Origin: Saprospiraceae bacterium
GTDB taxonomy: Bacteria > Bacteroidota > Bacteroidia > Chitinophagales > Saprospiraceae
Direction of reading: 5' to 3'
Assembly (NCBI GenBank): GCA_007128085.1
Contig: SKYC01000374.1
Span: forward strand, 1 to 5,393
Length of the DNA: 5,393 bases
The translations under genes were made by a program, and so were the position numbers. Shown here piece after piece: positions 1-5,393 of this stretch (position 1 is the first letter of the stretch; the number at the start of each line of letters is the position of its first letter). The notes under the pieces were generated by a model, which was not told where the DNA came from, did not search any database, and saw only the letters and a program-made list of their open reading frames with translations.

Positions 1-456
1 CAATCCGGCATCTCTGAACACATTCGCATAGCGCTGTGTGGTATGCATCAATGGCTGTGAGTTGGCCGCTCCCCTCTTCAAGAGTCGCTTTTTCTCTTTT
101 CTCCCCTTATCTACTACACAAACAGGCACCCCCCCAATACTAAAAAAAGTCCGAAGCACCTTGGATCGAAGAGAATCGTGAAGATCAATGACGGTGTCAT
201 AGGAATTATTTCGAAGATCCCGGTAAAGCCTTCTCAGGCCCAAAATACCTTTGTGGCGTTTTTTTAAATCTACTTCCGGAAATCCAAGTCGCTCGTTCTC
301 TTCAAAAAAAGACCTAAAAAAAGGGCGCGTCAGAAAATCGATCTCCAGATCCGGATTGGCCTCCAAAACAGTTTTAATGACCGGGGAAGTCATGGCCACA
401 TCTCCCATGGCGGAAAACCTGATTGCGAGAACCCTTTTTTTTATCCTTTTTTCCAT
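1..456 (-). CDS. Glycosyltransferase family 9 (heptosyltransferase-like), N-terminal part, cut by window edge
   Basis: Reverse-strand translation from the ATG at 456-454 stays open for 152 codons to base 1, so the 3' end is missing. Full-length members are about 340 residues, so over half is outside the window. The opening RVLAIRFSAMGDVAMTSPVI (residues 8-27) is the typical first strand and glycine loop of the GT9 fold. Residues 86-98, DTVIDLHDSLRSK, match the second conserved block, and PLMHTTQRYANVF (134-146) is a further family-like segment. Family members transfer heptose or related sugars from nucleotide-activated donors to LPS core or other surface glycans at the cytoplasmic face of the inner membrane; the actual sugar here is unknown. 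It follows the DUF4254 gene on the same strand after 151 bases. I see no exact TAnnTTTG element in that gap and no Shine-Dalgarno before the ATG, so cotranscription with DUF4254 is likely. The family call is secure; the specificity is not. Confidence 0.9.
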   Translation of the reverse strand, partial: MEKRIKKRVLAIRFSAMGDVAMTSPVIKTVLEANPDLEIDFLTRPFFRSFFEENERLGFPEVDLKKRHKGILGLRRLYRDLRNNSYDTVIDLHDSLRSKVLRTFFSIGGVPVCVVDKGRKEKKRLLKRGAANSQPLMHTTQRYANVFRDAGL

Positions 457-607
457 GCTAAGAAATACTGCCCTGTGAAAATTCTACAGACCGGCCATTC
501 CGCCATTCAATACTAAACTCCTAAGCACGCTCTCCATCGGTCCAACACTCAACCAGCCGAAAAAGATCTTATGGTGCCAGTTCAAATGACTAAAAACCCA
601 GACTGGA

Positions 608-1222
608 TTACTGTTTTTTCCCGTAAAGAACCGGATTCAGGGTCTCGTCATTATACATTTTCATTTGGTGGTAGACTCTGGCAATGCGCTCGCCGGATTG
701 TATGTCTTCAATCAACTGATCAATGGCCAGGCAAAGGTCTTTTTGCTGTTCTTTCAAGGTATTCAACTTCCTCATACAAGCTGCCTTGTGGTCATTTTCC
801 GCATCCGCTCTTCCGGCCTCAATATTCATGTGGAAAATTTTGAGTGAGAGAATGGACAATCGGTCAATGGCCCAGCCCGGACTTTCCGTATTGATTCTTG
901 CCGAAGGAGAAAACGCCTCCGGTCCGATGGCTCTGAGCAACTGATCGTCCAGTTTTTCTACCGTTTCAGTACGGTGCTGATTGGACTTATCGATGCGTCT
1001 TTTTATCTCCATCCCGTAATCCGAATCAATGTGCGGATCCCGGACGATGTCTTCCAAATGCCATTGGACAGTATCTATCATGCATTTATCGTAAAGAACT
1101 GCTCGGTAATCATCCTGATCATAGGGATTTTCAGGGCGGTGGTCTACATCGTCCCTGATGTGGTAGTCGTCTATAGCCCTTTCAAAGACACGGACCATTT
1201 CACGGGAATTCCAATCTGACAT
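608..1222 (-). CDS. DUF4254 domain protein
   Basis: This is a 204-residue soluble, mostly helical-looking protein with no signal peptide or membrane segment. I recognise it as DUF4254 from the conserved core NTESPGWAIDRLSILSLKI (residues 111-129), the preceding NQHRTETVEKLDD (81-93), the N-terminal DKCMIDTVQWHLED (45-58), and the later KDLCLAIDQLIEDI (161-174). Length fits the family at about 200 residues. The biochemical function is unknown. In Bacteroidota the gene is often found beside GT9 heptosyltransferase genes, as here, so a role in surface glycan or LPS synthesis is a reasonable inference, not a demonstrated one. The frame can be extended seven codons to a TTG at 1243. I prefer the ATG at 1222 because the TTG lies inside a near-perfect -7 promoter element (1241-1248), so a transcript from that promoter would not contain it. 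No Shine-Dalgarno is visible. The gene ends at a TAA at 610-608. Confidence 0.87.
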   Translation of the reverse strand: MSDWNSREMVRVFERAIDDYHIRDDVDHRPENPYDQDDYRAVLYDKCMIDTVQWHLEDIVRDPHIDSDYGMEIKRRIDKSNQHRTETVEKLDDQLLRAIGPEAFSPSARINTESPGWAIDRLSILSLKIFHMNIEAGRADAENDHKAACMRKLNTLKEQQKDLCLAIDQLIEDIQSGERIARVYHQMKMYNDETLNPVLYGKKQ

Positions 1223-1240
1223 ATACTTGAGTTTTTTTTG

Positions 1241-1248
1241 CAAAGATA
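1241..1248 (-). promoter_or_regulatory. Predicted Bacteroidota-type promoter (-7 element) for the DUF4254-GT9 unit
   Basis: On the minus strand these bases read TATCTTTG, an exact match to the Bacteroidota -7 consensus TAnnTTTG, followed by C as is common. A TTTT at 1271-1268 lies 19 bases upstream and matches three of four bases of the -33 consensus TTTG. The start site would fall near 1236, giving a leader of about 14 bases before the ATG at 1222. The element lies in the 53-base gap after the GNAT-nitrilase stop codon, so the downstream genes can be transcribed independently. This is a motif match only; no transcript data support it. Confidence 0.55.
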
Positions 1249-1275
1249 AGACAATAAACGGGTTTGTAAAACGGG

Positions 1276-2811
1276 CTAGAGGGGTTGCCTGGACTTGAGC
1301 TTAAGAGCGTATAAATCCAGTCGGCGGTCCTTCAGATTGCGCACACTGCCATAGTTGTGCAATTCGTTGAGCAGAGTCAGATCGCAATCCGCCAGCAGAG
1401 TCATCTCTGTATTGGGGGTGGTTTGTGCCTTAATTCCGTCGGAGGGAAAAGCAAAATCAGAAGGAGTGAATACAGCGGACTGGGCGTATTGAATGTCCAT
1501 ATTGTTGACTCTTGGTAAATTGCCTACGCACCCGGCCATAGCGACATAGCACTCGTTTTCAATGGCTCTTGCCTGGGCACAACGCCTCACTCTCATATAG
1601 CCGTTTTGAGTGTCCGTCAAAAAGGGAACAAAAAGTATTTTCATATCCTGCTCGGAGAGCAATCTGGAAACTTCGGGAAACTCCACGTCGTAACAAATCA
1701 AAACACCGATCTTTCCGCAATCTGAATCCATGGTTTGCAGTATCGTTCCACCGGACATGCCCCAGTTAGAAACTTCTGAAGGAGTAATGTGCAGTTTGGT
1801 ATAGCGCTCATAGGTTCCGTCCCTGCGACAAAAATAACCCACATTGTAGAGTTTATCTCCATTCACCAATGGCATGCTGCCGGTAATGATATTGATGTTG
1901 TAAGAAATGGCAAATTCCAGCATCTTATCCCGCAGGGGTTCCGTGTACTGCGCGAGTTCCCGAATGGCTTTGGCCTCAGACAGGTGATTGTATGGAGCCA
2001 TAAGTGGAGCATTAAAAAGTTCGGGAAACAAAATAAAGTCCGATTGATAACCACTCACTGCATCCACAAAAAACTCAACTTGTTCACACAGTGCCTCCAC
2101 AGATTTAAAAGGCCTCATCTGCCACTGCACCAGTCCTATTCTGACCACTTCCTTTGGCTCGTTAACCAGATTAGGCGTTTCCTGGTAGTATATATTGTTC
2201 CACTCGAGTAAGGTGGCAAACTCCATTGAATCCTTGTCCTCGGGCATGTAGTTTTTCAGAATTTTTTTGACGTGAAAATCGTTGGCCAACTGAAAAGAAA
2301 GGGTGGGGTCGTGAATCTCCTTCATCCTCACTTTTTCGATGTAATTTCTCGGACTGACCTTTCCCGCATAGGCTTTGTATCCTGGAATGCGCCCTCCTGC
2401 AATAATGGCTTTTAGGTTGAGATTTTCACACAATTCCTTCCTGGCGTCGTACAGCCTGCGGCCCAGTCGCATCCCCCTGAAGTCCGGATGAACAAACAAA
2501 TCAATTCCGTACAGTACATTGCCCTTGGAAGTGTGGGTGCTAAAAGTCTCGTTTCCCGTGATTTTTTGATAACTGTGGTTGTCTCCAAATTTATTGTAAT
2601 CTACAATTAAACTCAATGCACAGCCCGCGATCTGATCGTTGACCACCACACACAACTGACCTTCCGGAAAGACATCCAATAACTTTTCTATGTGTTTGGA
2701 CTCCCAATACCCCCCTATCCAGTCCGGATAAGCCTCCATCATCGATTCCCTCAGACCCAGGTAATCCTCTATTTTCAAATTGCGCAAATCAATTTTTATA
2801 TCTTCCGCCAT
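1276..2811 (-). CDS. Fused GNAT N-acetyltransferase / carbon-nitrogen hydrolase (nitrilase superfamily, RimI-linked branch)
   Basis: This 511-residue cytoplasmic protein has two domains. Residues about 6-200 form a GNAT acetyltransferase; the acetyl-CoA loop is at 107-120 (VHPDFRGMRLGRRL), with R112-G113-M114-R115-L116-G117 in the Q/RxxGxG/A position. Residues about 222-490 form a nitrilase-superfamily hydrolase with all catalytic residues visible: E264 in FPELF, K339 in YTKLHI, E346 in TPSE, and nucleophile C373 in GVLICYDVEFPE. This architecture is the RimI-fused nitrilase branch (class 12 of the superfamily), usually about 510 residues, so the protein looks complete. Nitrilase-type enzymes act on non-peptide C-N bonds such as amides; the substrate of this branch and the link between its two activities are not known to me. 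An in-frame TTG at 2871 would add 20 residues, but the ATG at 2811 gives the usual family N-terminus (MAEDIKIDLRNLK). The gene is divergent from yitT across a long spacer, with the DUF4254 gene 53 bases downstream. Confidence 0.95.
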   Translation of the reverse strand: MAEDIKIDLRNLKIEDYLGLRESMMEAYPDWIGGYWESKHIEKLLDVFPEGQLCVVVNDQIAGCALSLIVDYNKFGDNHSYQKITGNETFSTHTSKGNVLYGIDLFVHPDFRGMRLGRRLYDARKELCENLNLKAIIAGGRIPGYKAYAGKVSPRNYIEKVRMKEIHDPTLSFQLANDFHVKKILKNYMPEDKDSMEFATLLEWNNIYYQETPNLVNEPKEVVRIGLVQWQMRPFKSVEALCEQVEFFVDAVSGYQSDFILFPELFNAPLMAPYNHLSEAKAIRELAQYTEPLRDKMLEFAISYNINIITGSMPLVNGDKLYNVGYFCRRDGTYERYTKLHITPSEVSNWGMSGGTILQTMDSDCGKIGVLICYDVEFPEVSRLLSEQDMKILFVPFLTDTQNGYMRVRRCAQARAIENECYVAMAGCVGNLPRVNNMDIQYAQSAVFTPSDFAFPSDGIKAQTTPNTEMTLLADCDLTLLNELHNYGSVRNLKDRRLDLYALKLKSRQPL

Positions 2812-2838
2812 AATGCTAGTTTGTAAAATTTCCAACCC

Positions 2839-2872
2839 TAAAGTTACTACTTCCAATGAACACGCCCTCAAT
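2839..2872 (-). promoter_or_regulatory. Weak candidate promoter for the GNAT-nitrilase gene
   Basis: On the minus strand TAACTTTA (2846-2839) matches seven of eight bases of TAnnTTTG. An ATTG at 2872-2869 lies 22 bases upstream and matches three of four bases of the -33 TTTG, though the spacing is a little long. It would give a leader of about 20 bases before the ATG at 2811. The upstream TTG codon at 2871 is part of the -33-like element and so would not be transcribed, which agrees with the ATG start. The match is imperfect and could be chance. Confidence 0.27.
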
Positions 2873-3097
2873 GCCCGAGAGTAAAAACCACAAAAAGACC
2901 ATCCGAAACCGGTTAAAATTCATTGCACCGGAAAAAATATGGCGTCAAAATAGTGGATCAACCCTCAACCAGCAAGGGATTCCTCCGCTTTCATCTGTGA
3001 CTCGTTTTTCTCATGCAATTCACCATTCCACGATACAAACCTTTGATTCCGGAGACATCTACCGGATCCTTATCAACGACTCAATTGCTTTTTAAGA

Positions 3098-3117
3098 GGT
3101 TTGTTGACAACAAAACC
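3098..3117. repeat. Inverted repeat, possible operator
   Basis: TTTGTTG (3100-3106) and CAACAAA (3108-3114) are perfect inverted arms around a single central A. The symmetry extends to flanking GG and CC at 3098-3099 and 3116-3117 if one extra A is allowed. A one-base loop argues against an RNA hairpin and favours a protein-binding site, if it has any function. It lies about 290 bases from both start codons, rather far for a simple operator. No regulator gene is nearby. Confidence 0.3.
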
Positions 3118-3332
3118 ACACAGTAATTTGTGCATCCACCCGACCCTTGTCCCCGGCCGAAAAAAATGAGACGGGAACCAGATTTTTTATCCGAAATTTT
3201 TCTACGGCCTACCGAAGGCAAAAAAATCCTTAAATTTACATTTCGTTTTTCCGAATTAACATAGCAAACAGAAAAGCGATCCTGAAAAAGCGGAAAACGT
3301 CTGTATTTAAAAAAAAAGTGGCTAATCCGAAT

Positions 3333-3346
3333 GTTTTAATTAAAAC
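3333..3346. repeat. Perfect 14-base AT-rich palindrome upstream of yitT
   Basis: GTTTTAATTAAAAC equals its own reverse complement. It ends 71 bases before the yitT ATG, a plausible distance for an operator or part of the yitT promoter region. AT-rich palindromes arise easily by chance in such spacers, so the functional reading is tentative. Confidence 0.3.
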
Positions 3347-3417
3347 CGGCAGCATTGAAGGGGTCATTTTAAGGTCTGCAATGCGGGCCGATCCATTAGA
3401 AAATTTAACCAACCAAT

Positions 3418-4320
3418 ATGGATACGGGAATCCAGTGGAAGTCGATATTTAATCTCAAATCACTGTTATTTACACTGACGGGGGTTTTTTGTGCGGTGGT
3501 GGCCCTGAAGGGTTTTATGCTTCCCAACCATTTTCTGGACGGCGGAGTAACCGGTGCCTCCATTCTCCTGGAGGATATACTCGGCATTCACATCAGTGTA
3601 TTGATTGTGGTATTCAATCTTCCTTTTCTCATTATTGGTTACCGAAAAATCGGAAAGACCTTCAGCATTCACGCCCTGATTGCTATTCTCTTACTGGCCG
3701 TATTGTTGTACTTTATTGAAATTCCCATGGTGACTTCCGACAAAGTATTGATTGCGGCATTTGGGGGATTTCTAATCGGCTTGGGGATCGGCCTGGTGAT
3801 AAGGGGTGGTGGAATAATTGACGGTCTGGAAATACTCGCAGATTACACCCATAAAAAGTCGGGGTTTACCACCGGCGAAATCATTCTCGCACTCAACTCT
3901 GCCATGATACTGGCCGTAGCTTATGAGTATGGAATTGAAACCGGAATGTACTCCATCCTCACTTATTTTACTGCCATGAAAACATCGGATTATGTGGTCG
4001 ATGGTTTTGAGGAGTTTACCGCTTTGAGCATCGTTTCCTCCCGGGACGAAAAAGTCAAAAATTTGCTGGTCAATAAAATGGGGAAGGGAATCACGGTCTA
4101 CAAGGGCGAGCGCGGCTATCTTCCGGGTGCTTATGATCAACACCAGGAGTGCGAAATCATCGTAACGGTCATTACCCGGCTCGAGGTTTACAACCTGGAG
4201 AGGGAGATTTTAGCCGTAGACCCCAAGGCTTTTATGTATGTACAGAGCATTAAAGAAGTAAAAGGAGGGCTGCACAATCGATCTTTTTCCCGTGAACTGG
4301 AAGGTCAGGATCGCTCTTAA
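3418..4320 (+). CDS. YitT-family integral membrane protein (YitT membrane domain plus C-terminal DUF2179)
   Basis: This 300-residue inner-membrane protein is complete. About five hydrophobic segments are visible at residues 14-34, 58-78, 84-102, 110-130 and 154-172. The membrane domain carries the glycine-rich family blocks GGVTGASILL (42-51) and RGGGIIDGLEILA (129-141). After a linker, residues about 215-280 form a cytoplasmic DUF2179 domain, with GKGITVYKGERGY (222-234), EIIVTVITRLE (246-256) and FMYVQSIKEVKGG (272-284). Order and length are those of the YitT/YqfU/YebE-type proteins. No transport substrate or biochemical activity is established for them; roles as transporters or ligand sensors remain guesses. 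The start is well fixed: an in-frame TAA at 3406-3408 precedes the ATG and no other upstream start exists. No Shine-Dalgarno is seen; the upstream bases are A-rich. It is a single gene on the plus strand, divergent from GNAT-nitrilase and convergent with GT2, so probably monocistronic. Confidence 0.95.
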   Translation: MDTGIQWKSIFNLKSLLFTLTGVFCAVVALKGFMLPNHFLDGGVTGASILLEDILGIHISVLIVVFNLPFLIIGYRKIGKTFSIHALIAILLLAVLLYFIEIPMVTSDKVLIAAFGGFLIGLGIGLVIRGGGIIDGLEILADYTHKKSGFTTGEIILALNSAMILAVAYEYGIETGMYSILTYFTAMKTSDYVVDGFEEFTALSIVSSRDEKVKNLLVNKMGKGITVYKGERGYLPGAYDQHQECEIIVTVITRLEVYNLEREILAVDPKAFMYVQSIKEVKGGLHNRSFSRELEGQDRS

Positions 4321-4331
4321 TCCGAGTTGAG

Positions 4332-5174
4332 TCAATGACACTTTTTTTTCGGACCCTTTACTATCCCGTATTCGGTCCAGGTTTTATTCCCTTTTTTGGT
4401 CTCCTCTCTTATGGATAAGTTTTTACGGATGGACGCCTCTGTTTTATAGCCTCTGGGATGGTCGAGATGAATGCAAATAGCCGAGTACCTGATTTGTTTG
4501 GATGTAATTCCATAATTAATCAATCGCTCACCAAGCTCTCTGTCTTCACCCCCGTATTGCATGCGTTCATCAAATCCATTGACCTCCATTATATCCGCCT
4601 TCCAACCACTTGCATTGTGGCCATTCCAGCTCGCTCTCGTGCGAGTCAGACGATTTAATAATTTCCTGATTGGTTCGCGGGAAGTAAATTTTAAGTTTTT
4701 TATGGAGGTTCTCATTCCCCTTTGCTTCAACCATCCCAAATCAAAACACTTCTGTTGTTGAATATCTGAAAAATCGATTGATTTCGATATGGACATCGGG
4801 AGTTTGTGGTATCCTCCTGATAAAAAATAACCCGGTTCCCTGTATCGCATATGAACTTTTAGAAAATCACTCCTGGGAATACAGTCCCCGTCACTCATCA
4901 GCAAATAATCTGCCCGGGAAGCCAAAATGGCTTTGTTCAGGATTTTGGTCTTTTGAAACCCGTCATCCTCTTGCCAGACATGTGTAACCGGAAAATCAAC
5001 CCTGTTCGCAAAGTCCGCAATCAGTTCTTTGGTCTCCACGCCCGACCCATCGTCTGCTATTACCAGTTCAAAATCCTTAAATTCCTGAACTCTGTACCCC
5101 TCCAGTGTTTTGGATAGCCAATCGGGCGCATTGTACGTGCTGATGATTACAGATATTTCAGGCTTATTGCTCAT
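4332..5174 (-). CDS. Glycosyltransferase family 2, chondroitin-polymerase-like type
   Basis: This 280-residue soluble GT-A glycosyltransferase has no membrane segments. It opens with EISVIISTYNAPDWL (residues 6-20), the first strand of the GT2 domain. D41-D42-G43-S44 binds the nucleotide, and D95-G96-D97 is the DxD metal site. The C-terminal part has WNGHNASGW (183-191) followed by NGFDERMQYGGEDREL (199-214), with the GGED motif holding the likely catalytic acid region, as in galactosyltransferase-like C-terminal domains (Glyco_transf_7C). It likely transfers a sugar from a nucleotide donor to a surface polysaccharide or lipid-linked acceptor; donor and acceptor are unknown. The frame could start at a TTG at 5243 for 303 residues. 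I prefer the ATG at 5174 because MSNKPEISVIISTYN is the usual family N-terminus and because a consensus -7 promoter element lies at 5225-5232, downstream of the TTG. Its TGA lies 11 bases from the yitT stop. A T-run at 4342-4349 is part of its C-terminal lysine codons, with no clear terminator stem. Confidence 0.94.
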   Translation of the reverse strand: MSNKPEISVIISTYNAPDWLSKTLEGYRVQEFKDFELVIADDGSGVETKELIADFANRVDFPVTHVWQEDDGFQKTKILNKAILASRADYLLMSDGDCIPRSDFLKVHMRYREPGYFLSGGYHKLPMSISKSIDFSDIQQQKCFDLGWLKQRGMRTSIKNLKFTSREPIRKLLNRLTRTRASWNGHNASGWKADIMEVNGFDERMQYGGEDRELGERLINYGITSKQIRYSAICIHLDHPRGYKTEASIRKNLSIREETKKGNKTWTEYGIVKGPKKKCH

Positions 5175-5183
5175 ATCAAATAC

Positions 5184-5197
5184 TGGGTTATAACCCA
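5184..5197. repeat. Perfect 14-base palindrome in the predicted GT2 leader
   Basis: TGGGTTATAACCCA equals its own reverse complement. It lies between the predicted promoter (5225-5232) and the GT2 ATG, ending nine bases before the start codon. In DNA it could be an operator just downstream of the start site. In RNA it could fold as a five-pair stem with a UAUA loop next to the start codon and affect translation. If the longer TTG-initiated protein were real it would instead be coding sequence. Confidence 0.4.
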
Positions 5198-5224
5198 AAG
5201 GGAGTCGGGAATCCTGCTGGTGAG

Positions 5225-5232
5225 CAAAGATA
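5225..5232 (-). promoter_or_regulatory. Predicted Bacteroidota-type promoter (-7 element) for the GT2 gene
   Basis: The minus strand reads TATCTTTG here, an exact TAnnTTTG match followed by C, identical to the element before the DUF4254 gene. TTTC at 5255-5252 lies 19 bases upstream and matches three of four bases of the -33 consensus TTTG. The start site would be near 5219, with a leader of about 45 bases before the ATG at 5174. The spacing and partner element are the same as in the DUF4254 promoter, which strengthens both predictions. Confidence 0.55.
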
Positions 5233-5248
5233 CCATTTTTCAAAAAAA

Positions 5249-5393
5249 ACAGAAAGTCTACCAGCCGGAAAGAAAAGTCAATACGTCACAAAAAAATATT
5301 AAATCTGCCTTTTTTTCAACTTTTTAGGCTTTTAAAAGTTGTTTTTTTATAAGTTAGGATCCAGAAAGGTGACTTCAAAGGATTATGACCTGC
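5249..5393. other. Right-edge intergenic stretch, no gene assigned
   Basis: Apart from the GT2 -33-like bases and the hairpin at 5317-5348, nothing definite is seen. Two readings of the last bases are possible. A rightward gene could start at the ATG at 5385, which has AAAGG six bases upstream, but only three codons remain. A leftward gene could end here, for example with a TGA at 5318-5316 preceded by 25 open codons in the minus frame. Neither has enough sequence to decide. Confidence 0.3.
5317..5348 (+). terminator. AT-rich hairpin with T-tract, possible rho-independent terminator
   Basis: CAACTTTT (5317-5324) and AAAAGTTG (5334-5341) form a perfect eight-pair stem with a nine-base loop, followed directly by seven T at 5342-5348. 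The orientation would stop rightward transcription. However, the nearest rightward gene, yitT, ends about 1,000 bases upstream, and the stem has only two G-C pairs. It may instead be a leader structure for a rightward gene beyond the edge, or chance. Confidence 0.35.

Larger units (their letters stand above)
2812..3417. other. Divergent intergenic region, about 600 bases, no convincing gene
   Basis: This spacer separates the leftward GNAT-nitrilase gene from the rightward yitT gene. It must hold both promoters, and is much longer than the other gaps in the window. I see no tRNA, transposon or array. It contains an odd inverted repeat at 3100-3114, a 14-base palindrome at 3333-3346, A-rich stretches near 3221 and 3309, and a weak plus-strand -7-like TACATTTC at 3237-3244 (last base differs from TAnnTTTG). 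A 79-codon plus-strand frame at 2856-3095 looks non-coding. A frame open from 3234 to 3452, running into yitT, has a more protein-like end but no good start. A small RNA or a decayed gene cannot be excluded. Confidence 0.6.

Noticed and set aside
251..478. 75-codon plus-strand frame over the left edge
   Set aside because: It is antisense to the GT9 gene, whose reverse translation carries clear family motifs.
571..1219. Several plus-strand frames of 60-90 codons
   Set aside because: All lie antisense to the DUF4254 gene and show no protein-family features.
1789..2211. 140-codon plus-strand frame
   Set aside because: It is antisense to the hydrolase domain of the GNAT-nitrilase fusion and has no recognisable motif.
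1262..2828. Ten-base direct repeat GTTTGTAAAA at 1262-1271 and 2819-2828, flanking the GNAT-nitrilase gene
   Set aside because: Short and AT-rich, with no further similarity beyond the core, no mobile-element gene between the copies and the gene apparently native; chance is the simpler explanation.
2856..3095. 79-codon plus-strand open frame with an ATG start in the divergent spacer
   Set aside because: The translation has low-complexity polar composition, no recognisable domain or motif, no ribosome site or matching promoter, and its start overlaps the likely promoter of the GNAT-nitrilase gene.
3772..4143. 123-codon minus-strand frame inside yitT
   Set aside because: It is a shadow of the strongly supported yitT reading frame.
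4342..4349. Run of eight T after yitT as a terminator
   Set aside because: The bases before it form no workable stem (GTCA-A-TGAC has a one-base loop), and the run encodes the lysines at the GT2 C-terminus.
1..5393. A novel multi-gene system, defence island or mobile element
   Set aside because: All five genes belong to recognisable families, with no integrase, transposase, toxin-antitoxin, nuclease or repeat array; nothing supports such a claim.

Overview
The window looks like ordinary chromosome from a member of the Bacteroidota. Four lines of evidence agree. Two genes carry a -7 element matching the Bacteroidota promoter consensus TAnnTTTG. No start codon has a convincing Shine-Dalgarno sequence. 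A DUF4254 gene sits directly before a family 9 glycosyltransferase. A GNAT-nitrilase fusion and a two-domain YitT protein, both common in this phylum, are also present. Genus and species cannot be read from the sequence.

Layout, left to right. At 1-456 (minus) is the N-terminal 152 residues of a GT9 (heptosyltransferase-type) glycosyltransferase cut by the left edge. At 608-1222 (minus) is a DUF4254 protein, with its own likely promoter at about 1241-1248. At 1276-2811 (minus) is a fused GNAT acetyltransferase / carbon-nitrogen hydrolase. The stretch 2812-3417 is a divergent intergenic region of about 600 bases with two inverted repeats and no convincing gene. At 3418-4320 (plus) is a YitT-family membrane protein with a C-terminal DUF2179 domain. 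At 4332-5174 (minus) is a GT2 glycosyltransferase that converges on yitT with only 11 bases between the stop codons. From 5175 to 5393 lie the GT2 promoter, a 14-base palindrome in its leader and an AT-rich hairpin with a T-tract; no gene can be assigned at the right edge.

How the genes relate. The two glycosyltransferases suggest cell-surface polysaccharide or LPS synthesis. DUF4254 and GT9 are probably one transcription unit: they share strand and order, are separated by 151 bases, and no second promoter is visible. The GNAT-nitrilase may read through into them, since its stop lies 53 bases before the DUF4254 start, but the internal promoter suggests at least partly separate control. The YitT protein is on the opposite strand and has no evident link to the rest.

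For three genes the longest open frame begins at a TTG codon. In two of them that TTG lies inside or upstream of the predicted promoter, so the shorter ATG starts are given here. I found no CRISPR array, tRNA, rRNA, transposon or defence genes, and no undescribed multi-gene system. The more interesting points are the uncharacterised fusion enzyme and the small regulatory-looking palindromes.
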